Assembly: GCA_945883795.1 (NCBI GenBank)
Contig: CAMCYC010000007.1
Coordinates: 1 to 64,000 of the forward strand
Direction: 5' to 3'
Source: Sulfurimonas crateris
GTDB taxonomy: Bacteria > Campylobacterota > Campylobacteria > Campylobacterales > Sulfurimonadaceae
Length of the DNA stretch: 64,000 nt
This document shows positions 18,677 through 28,375 of the stretch, piece after piece. A program made the position numbers and the translations under genes. Below the pieces are notes generated by a model. That model did no database searches. It was not told the origin of the DNA and was given only the letters and a program-made list of their open reading frames with translations. Position 1 is the first letter of the stretch. Every line of letters starts with the position of its first letter.

Positions 18677-19798
18677 ATGAACCAGCCTTTACTTCATATT
18701 GTGCAAACAGATAGCACACTCTCTTTAACCTTTTTGGGGGAATGTACTTTATTTGTACTCTCAAAATACAACAAACAAATTGAAAATATTGACTCTTTAA
18801 AAGTTAAAAAAGTTATTTTTAATTTAGAAAAATTATTATTTTTGGATACAGCCGGAGCTCTTTTTATAAATTCAATTTTAGAAAGATGTAGTGCAAAAAA
18901 TATAGAGGTTTTTATTGAGTGCCAGAATACAGATATTTTAGGCACGCTTGAACTTATTAAAAATCAAAAACGGACTTCAAAGCATATTCCACATGAAGAA
19001 GAAACAAGCACTTTATATCAACTTGGAGTTCTAGTCTATTCCCATTATAAAGGGTTTACCTCTTTTATGTCATTTATTGGGATGCTTTTTTTAACTTCTG
19101 CCCATTATCTCAAATCAGTGAAAAATATACGGTTCAAAGAGATAGCGTTTGAGATAAATGAGAGTGCAATTAAGGCTATAGGGATTGTTTCTTTGACAAG
19201 CTTTTTACTTGGACTTGTCGTTGCCTATCAGTCCTCTTTTCAGTTAAAAATATATGGAGCAAATATTTTTATTGTAGATATGCTTGGTATCTCCATGCTT
19301 CGAGAACTTTCTCCTTTGATTACTGCTATTATTATTGCAGGAAGAAGTGGTTCTGCATTTACTGCACAAATAGGAGCGATGAAAATTACTCAAGAGATAG
19401 ATGCCATGAGCACTATGGGATTTGACCCTTATAAATTTTTGGTACTTCCCCGTATTTTGGCTTTGATGCTCAGTATGTCGGTTTTAATTTTTATCTCTGA
19501 TATCATGGGTGTTCTTGGAGGAATGGTTGTTGCAAATTTGGATTTGAATATCTCCTCACAGCTATTTTTGGAACGCTTTAATGAAGTGGTTGCAGTAAAA
19601 CACTTTTATTTAGGAATTGCAAAAGGACCATTTTTTGCCTTTTTAATCGCCTCTATTGGGATATATAGAGGGCTTATGGTAAAAGATGATACACAAAGTA
19701 TAGGATTTAACACCACAAAAAGTGTGGTTGAATCAATTTTTGCCGTCATTGTTTGTGATGCTCTTTTTTCGATAGCCTTTACAAGTTTGGGGATATAA
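18677..19798 (+). CDS. mlaE: MlaE-type lipid ABC permease with fused N-terminal STAS domain
   Basis: Inner-membrane permease of an MCE/Mla phospholipid transporter. Residues 1-95 form a STAS domain like MlaB (VKKVIFNLEKLLFLDTAG); residues about 120-373 are the MlaE/TTG2B permease with multiple helices and signatures SGSAFTAQIGAMKITQEIDAM and GFDPYKFLVLPRI. The fusion places the MlaB role on the same chain, as in many non-enteric proteobacteria. It overlaps mlaF by one base (TAATG). Confidence 0.92.
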   Translation: MNQPLLHIVQTDSTLSLTFLGECTLFVLSKYNKQIENIDSLKVKKVIFNLEKLLFLDTAGALFINSILERCSAKNIEVFIECQNTDILGTLELIKNQKRTSKHIPHEEETSTLYQLGVLVYSHYKGFTSFMSFIGMLFLTSAHYLKSVKNIRFKEIAFEINESAIKAIGIVSLTSFLLGLVVAYQSSFQLKIYGANIFIVDMLGISMLRELSPLITAIIIAGRSGSAFTAQIGAMKITQEIDAMSTMGFDPYKFLVLPRILALMLSMSVLIFISDIMGVLGGMVVANLDLNISSQLFLERFNEVVAVKHFYLGIAKGPFFAFLIASIGIYRGLMVKDDTQSIGFNTTKSVVESIFAVIVCDALFSIAFTSLGI

Positions 19799-20526
19799 TG
19801 AAACCAATTATAAAAGTAGAGGGTGTTAAAACTTTATTTGATAAAAGAGTTATTCATGATGGTCTAGATTTGAGTATCAATCAAGGTGAAATATATGGTT
19901 TGCTTGGACCGAGTGGTTGTGGTAAAACAACACTGCTTCGTGAGATGGTGATGCTTCAACCTTATGATGGTGGAAATATTGAAGTCTTAGGGCATAGTTT
20001 AAATGGTATTCGTGATAATACGGCTCAAAAATTACGCCAAAATTGGGGTGTTTTATTTCAAGCTGGAGCTCTTTTTTCATCTTTGAATATTGCTCAAAAT
20101 ATAGCCTTACCTTTGGTTGAATACACCAATTTATCAACTAAAATGATAGATGAAATTATCGAGTTTAAAATCAGTCTTGTGGGCTTAAAAGCGAGTGATG
20201 CACTTTTGTATCCTTCACAAATTAGTGGAGGTATGAAAAAAAAAGCAGGTCTTGCAAGAGCGCTTGCCATGGACCCAAAACTTCTTTTTTTAGATGAGCC
20301 AACAAGTGGACTTGACCCAATTTCAGCCAGAGATTTTGATGCACTTATCCTTAAATTACGCTCACTTCTTGGGCTTACAATTGTCATGGTCTCACATGAT
20401 TTACAATCAATTTATGATACACTAGACCGTGTTGCGATTATTGAAAATAAAAAGATAGCGTATGAGGGGACTCTGAATGAGGTTACTTCAGCCAAAAGTG
20501 GATTTATACAAACATTTTTTAAATAG
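19798..20526 (+). CDS. mlaF: MlaF-type ABC ATPase
   Basis: A 242-residue ATPase that powers lipid movement through MlaE. Walker A GPSGCGKTT, signature ISGGMKKK (the variant with GGMKK is characteristic of Mla/TTG2A ATPases), Walker B LLFLDEPTSGLD and the H-loop MVSHD are all visible. It sits between permease and MCE genes in the standard order. Confidence 0.94.
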   Translation: MKPIIKVEGVKTLFDKRVIHDGLDLSINQGEIYGLLGPSGCGKTTLLREMVMLQPYDGGNIEVLGHSLNGIRDNTAQKLRQNWGVLFQAGALFSSLNIAQNIALPLVEYTNLSTKMIDEIIEFKISLVGLKASDALLYPSQISGGMKKKAGLARALAMDPKLLFLDEPTSGLDPISARDFDALILKLRSLLGLTIVMVSHDLQSIYDTLDRVAIIENKKIAYEGTLNEVTSAKSGFIQTFFK

Positions 20527-20538
20527 GAACTCGGTTAC

Positions 20539-21579
20539 ATGAATAATAAAGTAAATTATAGTCTCGTAGGATTTTTAGTTATTTTAGGATTTACTTTAAT
20601 GATTGGTTTTAGCTATTGGCTTTTAAAACCATCAGTAGAGGACGAAAATACAAATTATTTAATCTATTTTCAAGAATCTGTATTGGGATTAAATATTGAT
20701 GCTGCTGTAAAATACAGAGGTATTAGTGTTGGAAAAGTTTCCCGTTTGAGAATCAATCCTAGAAATTCAGAAGAGGTTGAGGTTCTTATCACTATTTTAA
20801 AATCAACTCCAATCAAATCAAGTACAGTTGCGAAATTAACATCGCAAGGTATTACGGGGCTTAGTTATATTAATCTTAATCTAGGTGATAATGGTGCGCC
20901 CTCTTTAAAGGCAGAAGATGGACAACTTTACCCAGTTATAAAATCAGAAGCTTCGTTTCTTGAGCGATTTGGACAATCTCTTGACAGCGTATCAGAGAAG
21001 TTATCAGGCACTTTAAGCGGAACAGAACAACTTTTAAATGATGAAAATCAAAAACAATTCGCTCTTATTTTGAATAAAACTGCAATCGTCATGGATAAAC
21101 TTGATAGAGTTTTAGATGAACAAACGATAGAAAATATACATAAAGGTGTGAAAAATTTTGAATCTACCTCTGCAAAAATGGATGAAATTATGCCAAATGT
21201 AGCTATTTTGCTCAATAAAAGTATCGTTTTTCAAGAGGAGATAGGTAAATCCTTAACAGAAAAAATCATGCCAAATGTGAACTCTTTGGTGAGTAAAAGT
21301 ATAGTGTGGGAAGAGGAGATAGGCAAATCTTTCACATCTATTATGGAAAGTTATTTAGGGATGAGAAGCTCTGCAGATCAAGTCAAAAAGTCGCTTGAAA
21401 ATGGAGAGTTTAATCTCAAGGCGATAGCAGGAGATAGTGTTCCTACCATCAATTCTACACTTCTGGAGATGCAACAGCTAATGATAAAAATACAAGATGC
21501 TGTGAACCATTATGAGAGAAGTCCACAAGATATTTTGTTCCAATATGAAGAGATTAAAAAAGGTCCGGGGGAAAAATAG
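20539..21579 (+). CDS. mlaD: MCE-domain substrate-binding protein (MlaD-like)
   Basis: A 346-residue protein with one N-terminal transmembrane helix (about 8-30) and a single MCE domain (about 40-120, with VKYRGISVGKVSRLRINP and SQGITGLSYINL). A long helical C-terminal region (about 140-346) contains two near-identical segments (NKSIVFQEEIGKSLTEKIMP and SKSIVWEEEIGKS). MCE proteins form hexameric rings that pass lipids across the periplasm. It is longer than E. coli MlaD (about 183 residues), more like PqiB/Mce forms with a coiled extension. Confidence 0.9.
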   Translation: MNNKVNYSLVGFLVILGFTLMIGFSYWLLKPSVEDENTNYLIYFQESVLGLNIDAAVKYRGISVGKVSRLRINPRNSEEVEVLITILKSTPIKSSTVAKLTSQGITGLSYINLNLGDNGAPSLKAEDGQLYPVIKSEASFLERFGQSLDSVSEKLSGTLSGTEQLLNDENQKQFALILNKTAIVMDKLDRVLDEQTIENIHKGVKNFESTSAKMDEIMPNVAILLNKSIVFQEEIGKSLTEKIMPNVNSLVSKSIVWEEEIGKSFTSIMESYLGMRSSADQVKKSLENGEFNLKAIAGDSVPTINSTLLEMQQLMIKIQDAVNHYERSPQDILFQYEEIKKGPGEK

Positions 21580-22176
21580 ATGTATCATTTTTTTATTGTC
21601 ATAGCAATTTTTCTTTTTTCTGCATGTAGTGTAAAAAAAACAGCTATAACTGAATATACGATTAATACTCATATTCATAAGAGCGAGCTAAATGCTACCA
21701 AATGTATTGATAAATCGCTAAAAATTTCACAAGCATTTAGCTCAAGTGAATTGATGTCACTCAAAATGAATTACAAAGAAGGGGATTATAAGCAGTTTTT
21801 TTATTCACAATCTCAATGGGCTGATTCTCCAAATAGGGTAATTACAACTCAAATAGTAAAACTTTTAAGGGAATCAAAACTTTTTCAAAGCGTCCAAACA
21901 GATAAATCACGAACTAATTCTGAATATATTCTTGAAACAAATATCGAAGATTTCATGCAATACTTTTCTAAAAATTCTAAAGATTCATTTGTAAATATTG
22001 TTATGACTATCACTTTACTAGATGCACAAACAAGTATGATTGTTGCAACAAAAACATTTAGCGTAGAAATGAAATCAGATACACTTGATGCAGAGGGTGG
22101 TGTGAGTGCGCTTAACCAAGCATTTGAAGATATTTTAGTGCAAATGCGTGGTTGGTTGAGTGGAGTTTGCTCATGA
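21580..22176 (+). CDS. MCE-transporter auxiliary lipoprotein (PqiC/ABC-aux type)
   Basis: A 198-residue predicted lipoprotein: short hydrophobic leader then lipobox FSAC with the lipidated Cys at residue 16. The body resembles the ABC-type transport auxiliary lipoproteins (PqiC/LetC-like) that accompany MCE operons and sit at the outer membrane. It begins on the base after the mlaD stop and overlaps pepP by four bases (ATGA). The family call rests on context plus pattern. Confidence 0.72.
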   Translation: MYHFFIVIAIFLFSACSVKKTAITEYTINTHIHKSELNATKCIDKSLKISQAFSSSELMSLKMNYKEGDYKQFFYSQSQWADSPNRVITTQIVKLLRESKLFQSVQTDKSRTNSEYILETNIEDFMQYFSKNSKDSFVNIVMTITLLDAQTSMIVATKTFSVEMKSDTLDAEGGVSALNQAFEDILVQMRGWLSGVCS

Positions 22177-23462
22177 TAGAAGAGGGTGAGTATAAAAAAC
22201 GCAGAGATACATTTAGTAAGGTGTTGCAAGATAATTCAGTTGCAGTTTTACTGAGTGCTGAATTTCAAACTCGCTCAAACGATACAGAGTATCCATACAG
22301 ACAAAATAGCAATTTTTATTATTTGACAGGTTTTAAAGAGGATAATGCTTTTCTTGTATTTGTAAAAGTAAAAAAGAAATTGAGAACTATTTTATTTGTG
22401 CAAGAAAAAGATGAAAAGATGGAACTTTGGAACGGAAAGAGGCTAGGGGAGCAAAAAGCCAAAGAGTTATTTATGGTGGATGAGGTGTATTCAAGCAAAG
22501 AGTTTAAGACAAAATTTGAAGAATTTGTAAAAGATATAAAGTTTATCTTTTATGATTTCGCTGAAAAGTATGAAAAAGTAAAGTTTATTTACACTTATGC
22601 CAAACAACTCTCTGCTTATGAAAATCTTGCACCTCTTATCAATAAAATGCGACTTATCAAATCTTCTACAGAGATAGATTGCATTCAAAAAGCGATTGAT
22701 ATTACACAACAAGCGCATCATCAAGTGATTTGTTTGAATAAAATAGGCAAGATGGAATATCAACTTCAAGCTGAGATAGAGTATATCTTCAAGTCTAAAG
22801 GTGCTTATAGTGATGCGTATATTTCTATTGTTGCATGTGGAAACTCTGCAAATACCTTGCATTATATCTCTAATGATAAATCCTTGGAAGAAAATGAGCT
22901 TATTTTAATAGATGCTGGGTGTGAGTACCAATATTACGCAAGTGATATTACGAGAACAATCCCCGTAAGTGGAAAGTTTAGCGAACCTCAAAAAGAGCTT
23001 TACGAGATGGTTTTGGATGTACAACTCCAAATCATGCAACTCATAGCTCCAAAAATAAAACGGAGTTATTTACAAAAGCGTTCCGAAGAGCTTCTTTGCA
23101 TGGGATTAGTAAGGCTAGGTATTTTAAAAGGGAGTATGAGAAAACTGCTCAAAGAAAAAAAACATAAAAAATATTATCCACACGGAATAGGGCATTGGAT
23201 GGGACTTGATGTGCATGACCAAGCACCTTATAAAGATGAAAAAGGGAAAGAAATTTTACTCCAAGTAGGGATGCTTCTCACGATTGAGCCTGCAATATAT
23301 ATAGACAAAGATGATGAAACTGTCCCAGAAAAATATCGTGGTATTGGGATACGAATCGAAGATGATATTTTAGTTACGCAAGAAGGACATAAAAATTTAT
23401 CACAAGGGATTGCTAAAACTATTGCTCAAATAGAAAAATTGTTTGATTATGAGAGAGACTAA
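22173..23462 (+). CDS. pepP: Xaa-Pro aminopeptidase (M24B, PepP)
   Basis: Cleaves the N-terminal residue from peptides with Pro at position 2. The pita-bread fold shows the metal ligands: IDAGCEYQYYASDITRT (two Asp), GIGHWMGLDVHD (His), TIEPAIYI (Glu) and GIRIEDDIL (Glu). The N-terminal domain shows the family feature YPYRQNSNFYYLTGF. The ORF track starts at a GTG at 22152; I prefer ATG 22173, which overlaps the lipoprotein stop as ATGA and has GGAG seven bases upstream. That gives about 429 residues, the family length. It closes the long plus-strand run. Confidence 0.93.
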   Translation: MIEEGEYKKRRDTFSKVLQDNSVAVLLSAEFQTRSNDTEYPYRQNSNFYYLTGFKEDNAFLVFVKVKKKLRTILFVQEKDEKMELWNGKRLGEQKAKELFMVDEVYSSKEFKTKFEEFVKDIKFIFYDFAEKYEKVKFIYTYAKQLSAYENLAPLINKMRLIKSSTEIDCIQKAIDITQQAHHQVICLNKIGKMEYQLQAEIEYIFKSKGAYSDAYISIVACGNSANTLHYISNDKSLEENELILIDAGCEYQYYASDITRTIPVSGKFSEPQKELYEMVLDVQLQIMQLIAPKIKRSYLQKRSEELLCMGLVRLGILKGSMRKLLKEKKHKKYYPHGIGHWMGLDVHDQAPYKDEKGKEILLQVGMLLTIEPAIYIDKDDETVPEKYRGIGIRIEDDILVTQEGHKNLSQGIAKTIAQIEKLFDYERD

Positions 23463-23522
23463 TAAAGAACTTGTGGAAGCTGATAGATGTAGCATTTTTG
23501 GATGATGAAAACGAGAATGAAT

Positions 23523-25595
23523 TCAATCGAGTATATCTTTGAGTACCAAAGCACGATACGCTTCATCTTTTGGAACTAGCCCTGCTTCGTATAAAAATTG
23601 AGATGGGATAAAATTTGCTTTTTTGACTTTATCATATTTTGCAAAACTGAGATATAAAATATCTTTTGCTCTTGTGACTGCGACATAAAAAAGTCTTCTC
23701 TCTTCATCTAAAGAGCCACCTCTTTGCATCAGTTTTCTATTGGGAAATCTTCCATCCATCAAATCTACTACATACACCTCTTTATATTCCAAACCTTTTG
23801 AAGCATGTACACTTAAAAGATTGACCCCTTCGCCTTGTGTTAAATCAGATGAGCCTAAAATCATGGCATTTAAAAATCGTTCATGTTCCGTATATGGCTT
23901 TGAAAGCTCTTCTAAGAGTAATGTTTTTCTGACTATTTTCGTGAGTGATTCTGCTTTTTGTTTTTCATCTATACTGCCATCTTTGAGTGTTGCTCTTTTG
24001 GTGGCAAGAACATCGGCAATGTGTTTAAAAAGTGATGAAGTAGCAATTTTATTTACAATAGTTCTAGGTTGTTTCACCCCTTTTAAATCACGGTATAAAA
24101 GATAAAAATCATGTAAAAAAGAAGCTCCATCTTTTGTAAGCTTTGGATGTTTTAAGATATTGTTTTTCATAAACTTCTCTTCAAACCCTAGCTTTGCAAA
24201 TTTTCCAATTGCACCAAGCTCTATAAAATCATCAAACAAACCCAACTGATAGCTTACTTTTCTTTTTTCAAAAGGGTTTAGGATTGAAACATCTGGAGCA
24301 TAAAGTCCATAAAAAATAGAGCCATGCCCTAAAGTTTTTAGAGCGATATAAATCTCTTTTGCCATGGCAGTTCCTATCCCTTTGGCAAACTCAACCAAAT
24401 GGATAAAAGCCATCATGTCGGCTTCATTCACAAGTAAAGTGTACAAATCCAGAATTGCTTTTACCTCTTTGGAGTCAAAAAAGCTTGTGCCACCTTTTCT
24501 TTTACATGGTATTCCAAGTTCTCGCAATCCAACTTCAATTCCATCTGCTGAAGAGTTATTTCTAAAAATAACAGCAATCTCCTCTTTTGGAGTTTGTGAG
24601 TCCCGTATTTGTGCCGCCATCGCATGGTATTGGTCAAAAAGTTCATCGTAAGTTAAAAGCTTTGGCGATTGTGATGGTTGTACTCTTGTGACTTCAAGTT
24701 TTTTAGGATAAATTCGTTCATTGTGTTCAATCACCCTCATGGCAAGTGAAAGTATTGGCAAAGTAGAGCGGTAATTTTTGGTAAGTGTATGCACCTTTGC
24801 ATTAGGAAACTTTGTTGCAAATGAGCCTATAATTGAAATATCTGCTCCATTAAAAGCATAAATACTTTGGTCATAATCGCCTACACAAAAAAGTGAAGGT
24901 GGTTTCATGGCATCTATAAGTGTCCCTTGAAGAGCATTTGTATCTTGGTATTCATCGACTAAAACTTCTTTGTATCCCAAATTTTTTGTTTTGCAAATGT
25001 CTCTAAAATTTAAAAGTAAATCATTAAAATTTACAAAACCATACTCTTTTTTAAGCGCTTCAAATTCATCTACAATATCTCCATAAATCATGGCAAAAGA
25101 ATCATGCTCTGGATATTTTTCTATTATCCAATTCTCAAAATCTCTTTCTAACTCTGTATTTTGGTAAAAGGAATAAATATCATAAAGATAATTGCCACCG
25201 TATGGAGATATATCTGCTACAACATTGATAAAAGAGCGTTTTTCAAAAACACTTCTAAAGAGAGTTTTAAGTTCTCGTTGCTGTTTTAAAACTACTCTTT
25301 GTTCAAGTTTTTTAAGCCATCTATAACTTACAGCATGAAAAGTTCCTGCGTCAATTTTAGAAGCAATCTCTTTTCCAAAATATTGTGCTATCCGCTCCAC
25401 CATCTCTGCTGCGGCTTTATTTGTAAAGGTAAGGAGTAAAATCTCATGAGGCTTTATTCCAGACTTGAGTAAATACCCTATTCTTCCAACAATTGTAGAA
25501 GTTTTTCCTGTTCCTGCTGAGGCAATAATAAGATTTTGGGAATATGAAGAAGTTGCTGCAGCGTATTGTTCTGCATTAAGACGAGATAATGGCAA
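23523..25595 (-). CDS. UvrD/Rep-family SF1A DNA helicase
   Basis: A 690-residue 3'-5' helicase of the UvrD/PcrA/Rep family. Motifs in order: Q-motif LNAEQYAA, Walker A ASAGTGKTS near residue 26-34, LTFTNKAAAEM, Walker B VDEYQDTN, VGDYDQSIYAFNGAD, LTKNYRST, SVHASKGLEYKEVYVVDL and FYVAVTRAK. It acts in repair or replication restart. It may be the only UvrD-type helicase or a Rep-like paralogue; the window does not tell. A 60-base gap separates it from the convergent pepP. Confidence 0.92.
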   Translation of the reverse strand: MPLSRLNAEQYAAATSSYSQNLIIASAGTGKTSTIVGRIGYLLKSGIKPHEILLLTFTNKAAAEMVERIAQYFGKEIASKIDAGTFHAVSYRWLKKLEQRVVLKQQRELKTLFRSVFEKRSFINVVADISPYGGNYLYDIYSFYQNTELERDFENWIIEKYPEHDSFAMIYGDIVDEFEALKKEYGFVNFNDLLLNFRDICKTKNLGYKEVLVDEYQDTNALQGTLIDAMKPPSLFCVGDYDQSIYAFNGADISIIGSFATKFPNAKVHTLTKNYRSTLPILSLAMRVIEHNERIYPKKLEVTRVQPSQSPKLLTYDELFDQYHAMAAQIRDSQTPKEEIAVIFRNNSSADGIEVGLRELGIPCKRKGGTSFFDSKEVKAILDLYTLLVNEADMMAFIHLVEFAKGIGTAMAKEIYIALKTLGHGSIFYGLYAPDVSILNPFEKRKVSYQLGLFDDFIELGAIGKFAKLGFEEKFMKNNILKHPKLTKDGASFLHDFYLLYRDLKGVKQPRTIVNKIATSSLFKHIADVLATKRATLKDGSIDEKQKAESLTKIVRKTLLLEELSKPYTEHERFLNAMILGSSDLTQGEGVNLLSVHASKGLEYKEVYVVDLMDGRFPNRKLMQRGGSLDEERRLFYVAVTRAKDILYLSFAKYDKVKKANFIPSQFLYEAGLVPKDEAYRALVLKDILD

Positions 25596-25708
25596 AGTGA
25601 GTTGCTCCTATTTTTAAAGAGTGCGATTATACCGCCTTAAGTTCTGTAGTAAGATTAAAAAAGCAAACTTGTGATAAACTTCAAAACTTCATTATTAGAG
25701 AGTTGTAT

Positions 25709-26299
25709 ATGAATAAAGATAATCTTAAAAAGCAACTTAGCAGCTTAGCTTTATCAATGTTTAGAAAAGATTTTTTTGGTATTTATCATGGTTCTCTCTC
25801 TGCTAAAACAGAAACAAACCGTTTTATAATTAATACAAGAGATGCTGTTTTTGATGCTTTGAATGAGCATAATTTAATAGAGTTATATTATAAAAAAGAT
25901 TATCGTTGGAATCAAGCGAGTATTGACGCAAGTATCCATTACAGTATTTATTCCCAAATCTCAGATGCAAAATTTATCTCTTTTACCATGCCACCATTTA
26001 CGACAGCTTATTCACTTGACCACAATATGATTATTCCAAAAGATTATTTTGGATACAAAGAGATTGGTTCAATAAGCATTATTAATCCTAAAAAATTTGA
26101 TGACTGGTATGACAGAGCAAAAAGTGAAATAGCCTATTATCTTCAAACCAACAACACAGATATTATGGTTATCAAAGGGTATGGAGTCTATTCATTTAAC
26201 AGAGACCTCAACGAGATGGCAAAAAAACTGGCAATCTTAGAAAAAAGTTGCAGACTTTTAATGCTCGATAGCTATAATCATGATTATAGTATCGAGTGA
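25709..26299 (+). CDS. class II aldolase/adducin-like protein, probably inactive
   Basis: About 196 residues. The start is placed at ATG 25709; the track start 25703 is a TTG two codons earlier. The order of elements resembles class II aldolases: IYHGSLSAKTETNRFIINTRDAVF near the N-terminus, SIHYSIYSQISDAKFIS in the middle, and IKGYGVYSFNRDLNEMAKKLAILE at the end. The Zn-binding His pair of active members is replaced (FTMPPFTT) and the late His of HG is YG, so catalysis is unlikely. Function unknown. The gene ends in a large inverted repeat, convergent with bioA. Confidence 0.65.
   Translation: MNKDNLKKQLSSLALSMFRKDFFGIYHGSLSAKTETNRFIINTRDAVFDALNEHNLIELYYKKDYRWNQASIDASIHYSIYSQISDAKFISFTMPPFTTAYSLDHNMIIPKDYFGYKEIGSISIINPKKFDDWYDRAKSEIAYYLQTNNTDIMVIKGYGVYSFNRDLNEMAKKLAILEKSCRLLMLDSYNHDYSIE
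26264..26296. terminator. long inverted repeat at convergent gene ends
   Basis: A perfect 18-bp palindrome CTATAATCATGATTATAG is extended on both sides by CTCGATA and TATCGAG, giving a stem of about 16 bp with one unpaired base. It lies in the last codons of the aldolase-like gene, eight bases from the bioA stop. It may act as bidirectional terminator or stabiliser. Confidence 0.5.
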
Positions 26300-26303
26300 A
26301 TTC

Positions 26304-27599
26304 TCAAATTCTTTTTATCGCTTCATAGGCAGTATCCATTATTTTATCTATCTCTTCAAAAGTGATAATGTATGGAGGCATAAAATAGATAACATGTCCA
26401 AGCGGTCTCAGTAAAACACCATTTTTAAGCCCATATTGATACACTTTAAGCCCTATTCTTAGTTGAGAATCATACCCTTTTAAGTCTATCGCACAAATCA
26501 TCCCAGTTTGTCTAATAGAATCTACATTTTTAAGCTCCAAAAATCTTTGAAGTTTTTCGCCCATGTATTTTGCAATATTTTTATTTTTGTTTATCACATC
26601 ATCATGTTCAAATATATCAAGTGTTGCATTTGCCGCAGCACATGCCAAAGCATTTCCAGTATAGCTATGTGAATGTAAAAATGCTTTATGCTCACTATAA
26701 TCACAATAAAATTTTGCATAGATTTCATTGGTTGTAAGCACGACAGAAAGAGGTAAATAGCCACCTGTTAAACCTTTTGAGAGGACTAAAAAATCTGGAG
26801 TTATATTGGCATGGCTACATGCAAATAATTCTCCAGTTCTTCCAAAACCAACCATCACCTCATCGGCTATAAAATGGATATTATACTTATCACATATTTT
26901 TCGTACATGGAGTAAAAAATCTGGATGATACATGTGCATAGAACCCGCACCTTGCACCAAAGGCTCTAAAATAATTGCACTTATCTCCTCTGCTCTTTTT
27001 TGGCACAACAACTCAAATTCATGTGCTGCTTCATAGGCTGATTCTTGACTCATATCTTTTGGAACGGGAGTTTGAAGGGTTTTGAGTAAAAGTGGTGCAT
27101 AAGTATCTTTATATAATTCAACATCACCAACGCTCAAAGCACCAATTGTTTCTCCATGATAGGAATTTGTAAGAGAAACAAAAATAGTTTTATTTTTGCC
27201 ATCATTTTTATGTGCATGGTAACTCATCTTGAGTGCGACCTCTACAGCACTTGAACCATTGTCTGAATAAAAACATTTTTCAAGCCCTTTAGGTGTTAAT
27301 TTTACAAGCCTCTCTGAAAGGCGAACAACCGCTTCATGGGTAAACCCAGCCAAAATAACATGTTCGAGTGTGTCTAATTGCTCTTTTATCCTCTCATTGA
27401 TATATTTGTTTGTATGTCCAAAAAGATTCACCCACCAACTGCTAATAGCATCAATATAAATATTTCCATCAAAATCTTCCAAATACACACCATGTGCCTT
27501 TTTTATTGGAATCAGAGGTAAAGTTTCATGGTCTTTCATCTGCGTACATGGATGCCATAAAACATCTAAATCTCTATTTTTTAACTCTAAATTATTCAT
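26304..27599 (-). CDS. bioA: adenosylmethionine-8-amino-7-oxononanoate aminotransferase
   Basis: PLP-dependent class III aminotransferase that makes diaminopelargonic acid in biotin synthesis using S-adenosylmethionine as amino donor. Its 431 residues show WHPCTQMKDHE at the N-terminus (a BioA hallmark), SSWWVNLFGH, the PLP-contact IADEVMVGFGRTG and catalytic Lys in LSKGLTGGYLPLS. No other bio gene is in the window. It diverges from the SCO1-like gene. Confidence 0.96.
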   Translation of the reverse strand: MNNLELKNRDLDVLWHPCTQMKDHETLPLIPIKKAHGVYLEDFDGNIYIDAISSWWVNLFGHTNKYINERIKEQLDTLEHVILAGFTHEAVVRLSERLVKLTPKGLEKCFYSDNGSSAVEVALKMSYHAHKNDGKNKTIFVSLTNSYHGETIGALSVGDVELYKDTYAPLLLKTLQTPVPKDMSQESAYEAAHEFELLCQKRAEEISAIILEPLVQGAGSMHMYHPDFLLHVRKICDKYNIHFIADEVMVGFGRTGELFACSHANITPDFLVLSKGLTGGYLPLSVVLTTNEIYAKFYCDYSEHKAFLHSHSYTGNALACAAANATLDIFEHDDVINKNKNIAKYMGEKLQRFLELKNVDSIRQTGMICAIDLKGYDSQLRIGLKVYQYGLKNGVLLRPLGHVIYFMPPYIITFEEIDKIMDTAYEAIKRI

Positions 27600-27643
27600 A
27601 TTCAGTCATCCTGTAATTTATTTAATCAGTATAATTTTAGCAA

Positions 27644-27649
27644 TATAAT
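27644..27649 (+). promoter_or_regulatory. -10 box before the SCO1-like gene
   Basis: TATAAT 36 bases before the TTG start; another TATAAT lies at 27630-27635. The 86-base gap is shared with the divergent bioA. Confidence 0.4.
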
Positions 27650-27685
27650 TATAAGATTTTCATCTTTTACACTAAAGGTTCAATT

Positions 27686-28258
27686 TTGAAAACTACACTC
27701 TTTAAATCTATTGGTATTGTGCTTCTTTTTATCTCATTTATTGCACTCTCTTTTTTTGGTTCATTTTATTTTGCTTCTCAAACAAAAGGTGGTATCGAGG
27801 TTAATAAAAGAGTAAATGCCGATTTTATTGTCAGTGATAAAAAAAATATTCTATTGTTCTTTGGATATTTTGGATGTAAAGATGTTTGCACTCCAATACT
27901 TCAAGAACTTGCTACACTTTATGAATCACAAGAGTTTGCTACAATCAAAAAAGATGTTGCAATCTTGTTTATAAATCTGACACCAGCTACACAACCACAA
28001 CAAGTCGATTTATTCGCAAAATTTTTTAATAATAATTTTCAAGGCATCTATCTCTCGCAAAAAGAACTTCTCAATATTGATAGAACTTTTGGTGTCTATT
28101 TTTCACAAAGTTTAAACGATAAAACAGAATTTAATCATACAGATTACATCTATTTACTAGAAAACACAACTGATACCAAGATTTTGAAAAAGATTTATTC
28201 CGCTCATCCCTTACAAATAAAACAACTCATAAATGATATAACTTTACAAAATAAATAG
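27686..28258 (+). CDS. SCO1/SenC family copper chaperone-like protein
   Basis: A 190-residue membrane-anchored thioredoxin-fold protein: one N-terminal helix (about 10-30), then a periplasmic domain with the copper-binding CxxxC (C64 and C68 in FGCKDVCTP) and a candidate third ligand His in FNHTDYIYLLE near residue 147. SCO proteins deliver copper to cytochrome oxidase CuA or maintain thiols. The start is TTG after AAAGGT. No oxidase genes lie nearby. Confidence 0.8.
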   Translation: MKTTLFKSIGIVLLFISFIALSFFGSFYFASQTKGGIEVNKRVNADFIVSDKKNILLFFGYFGCKDVCTPILQELATLYESQEFATIKKDVAILFINLTPATQPQQVDLFAKFFNNNFQGIYLSQKELLNIDRTFGVYFSQSLNDKTEFNHTDYIYLLENTTDTKILKKIYSAHPLQIKQLINDITLQNK

Positions 28259-28375
28259 CTCAAAATAATTTAATAAACTTCCTTAAAAATAGCCAATAGA
28301 AGTGCTTATATTTATCAAGGTTTAATACGAATTTCCCTAAAATGGCGTAAATATAACAATGAAGGTTTCAAAGCA

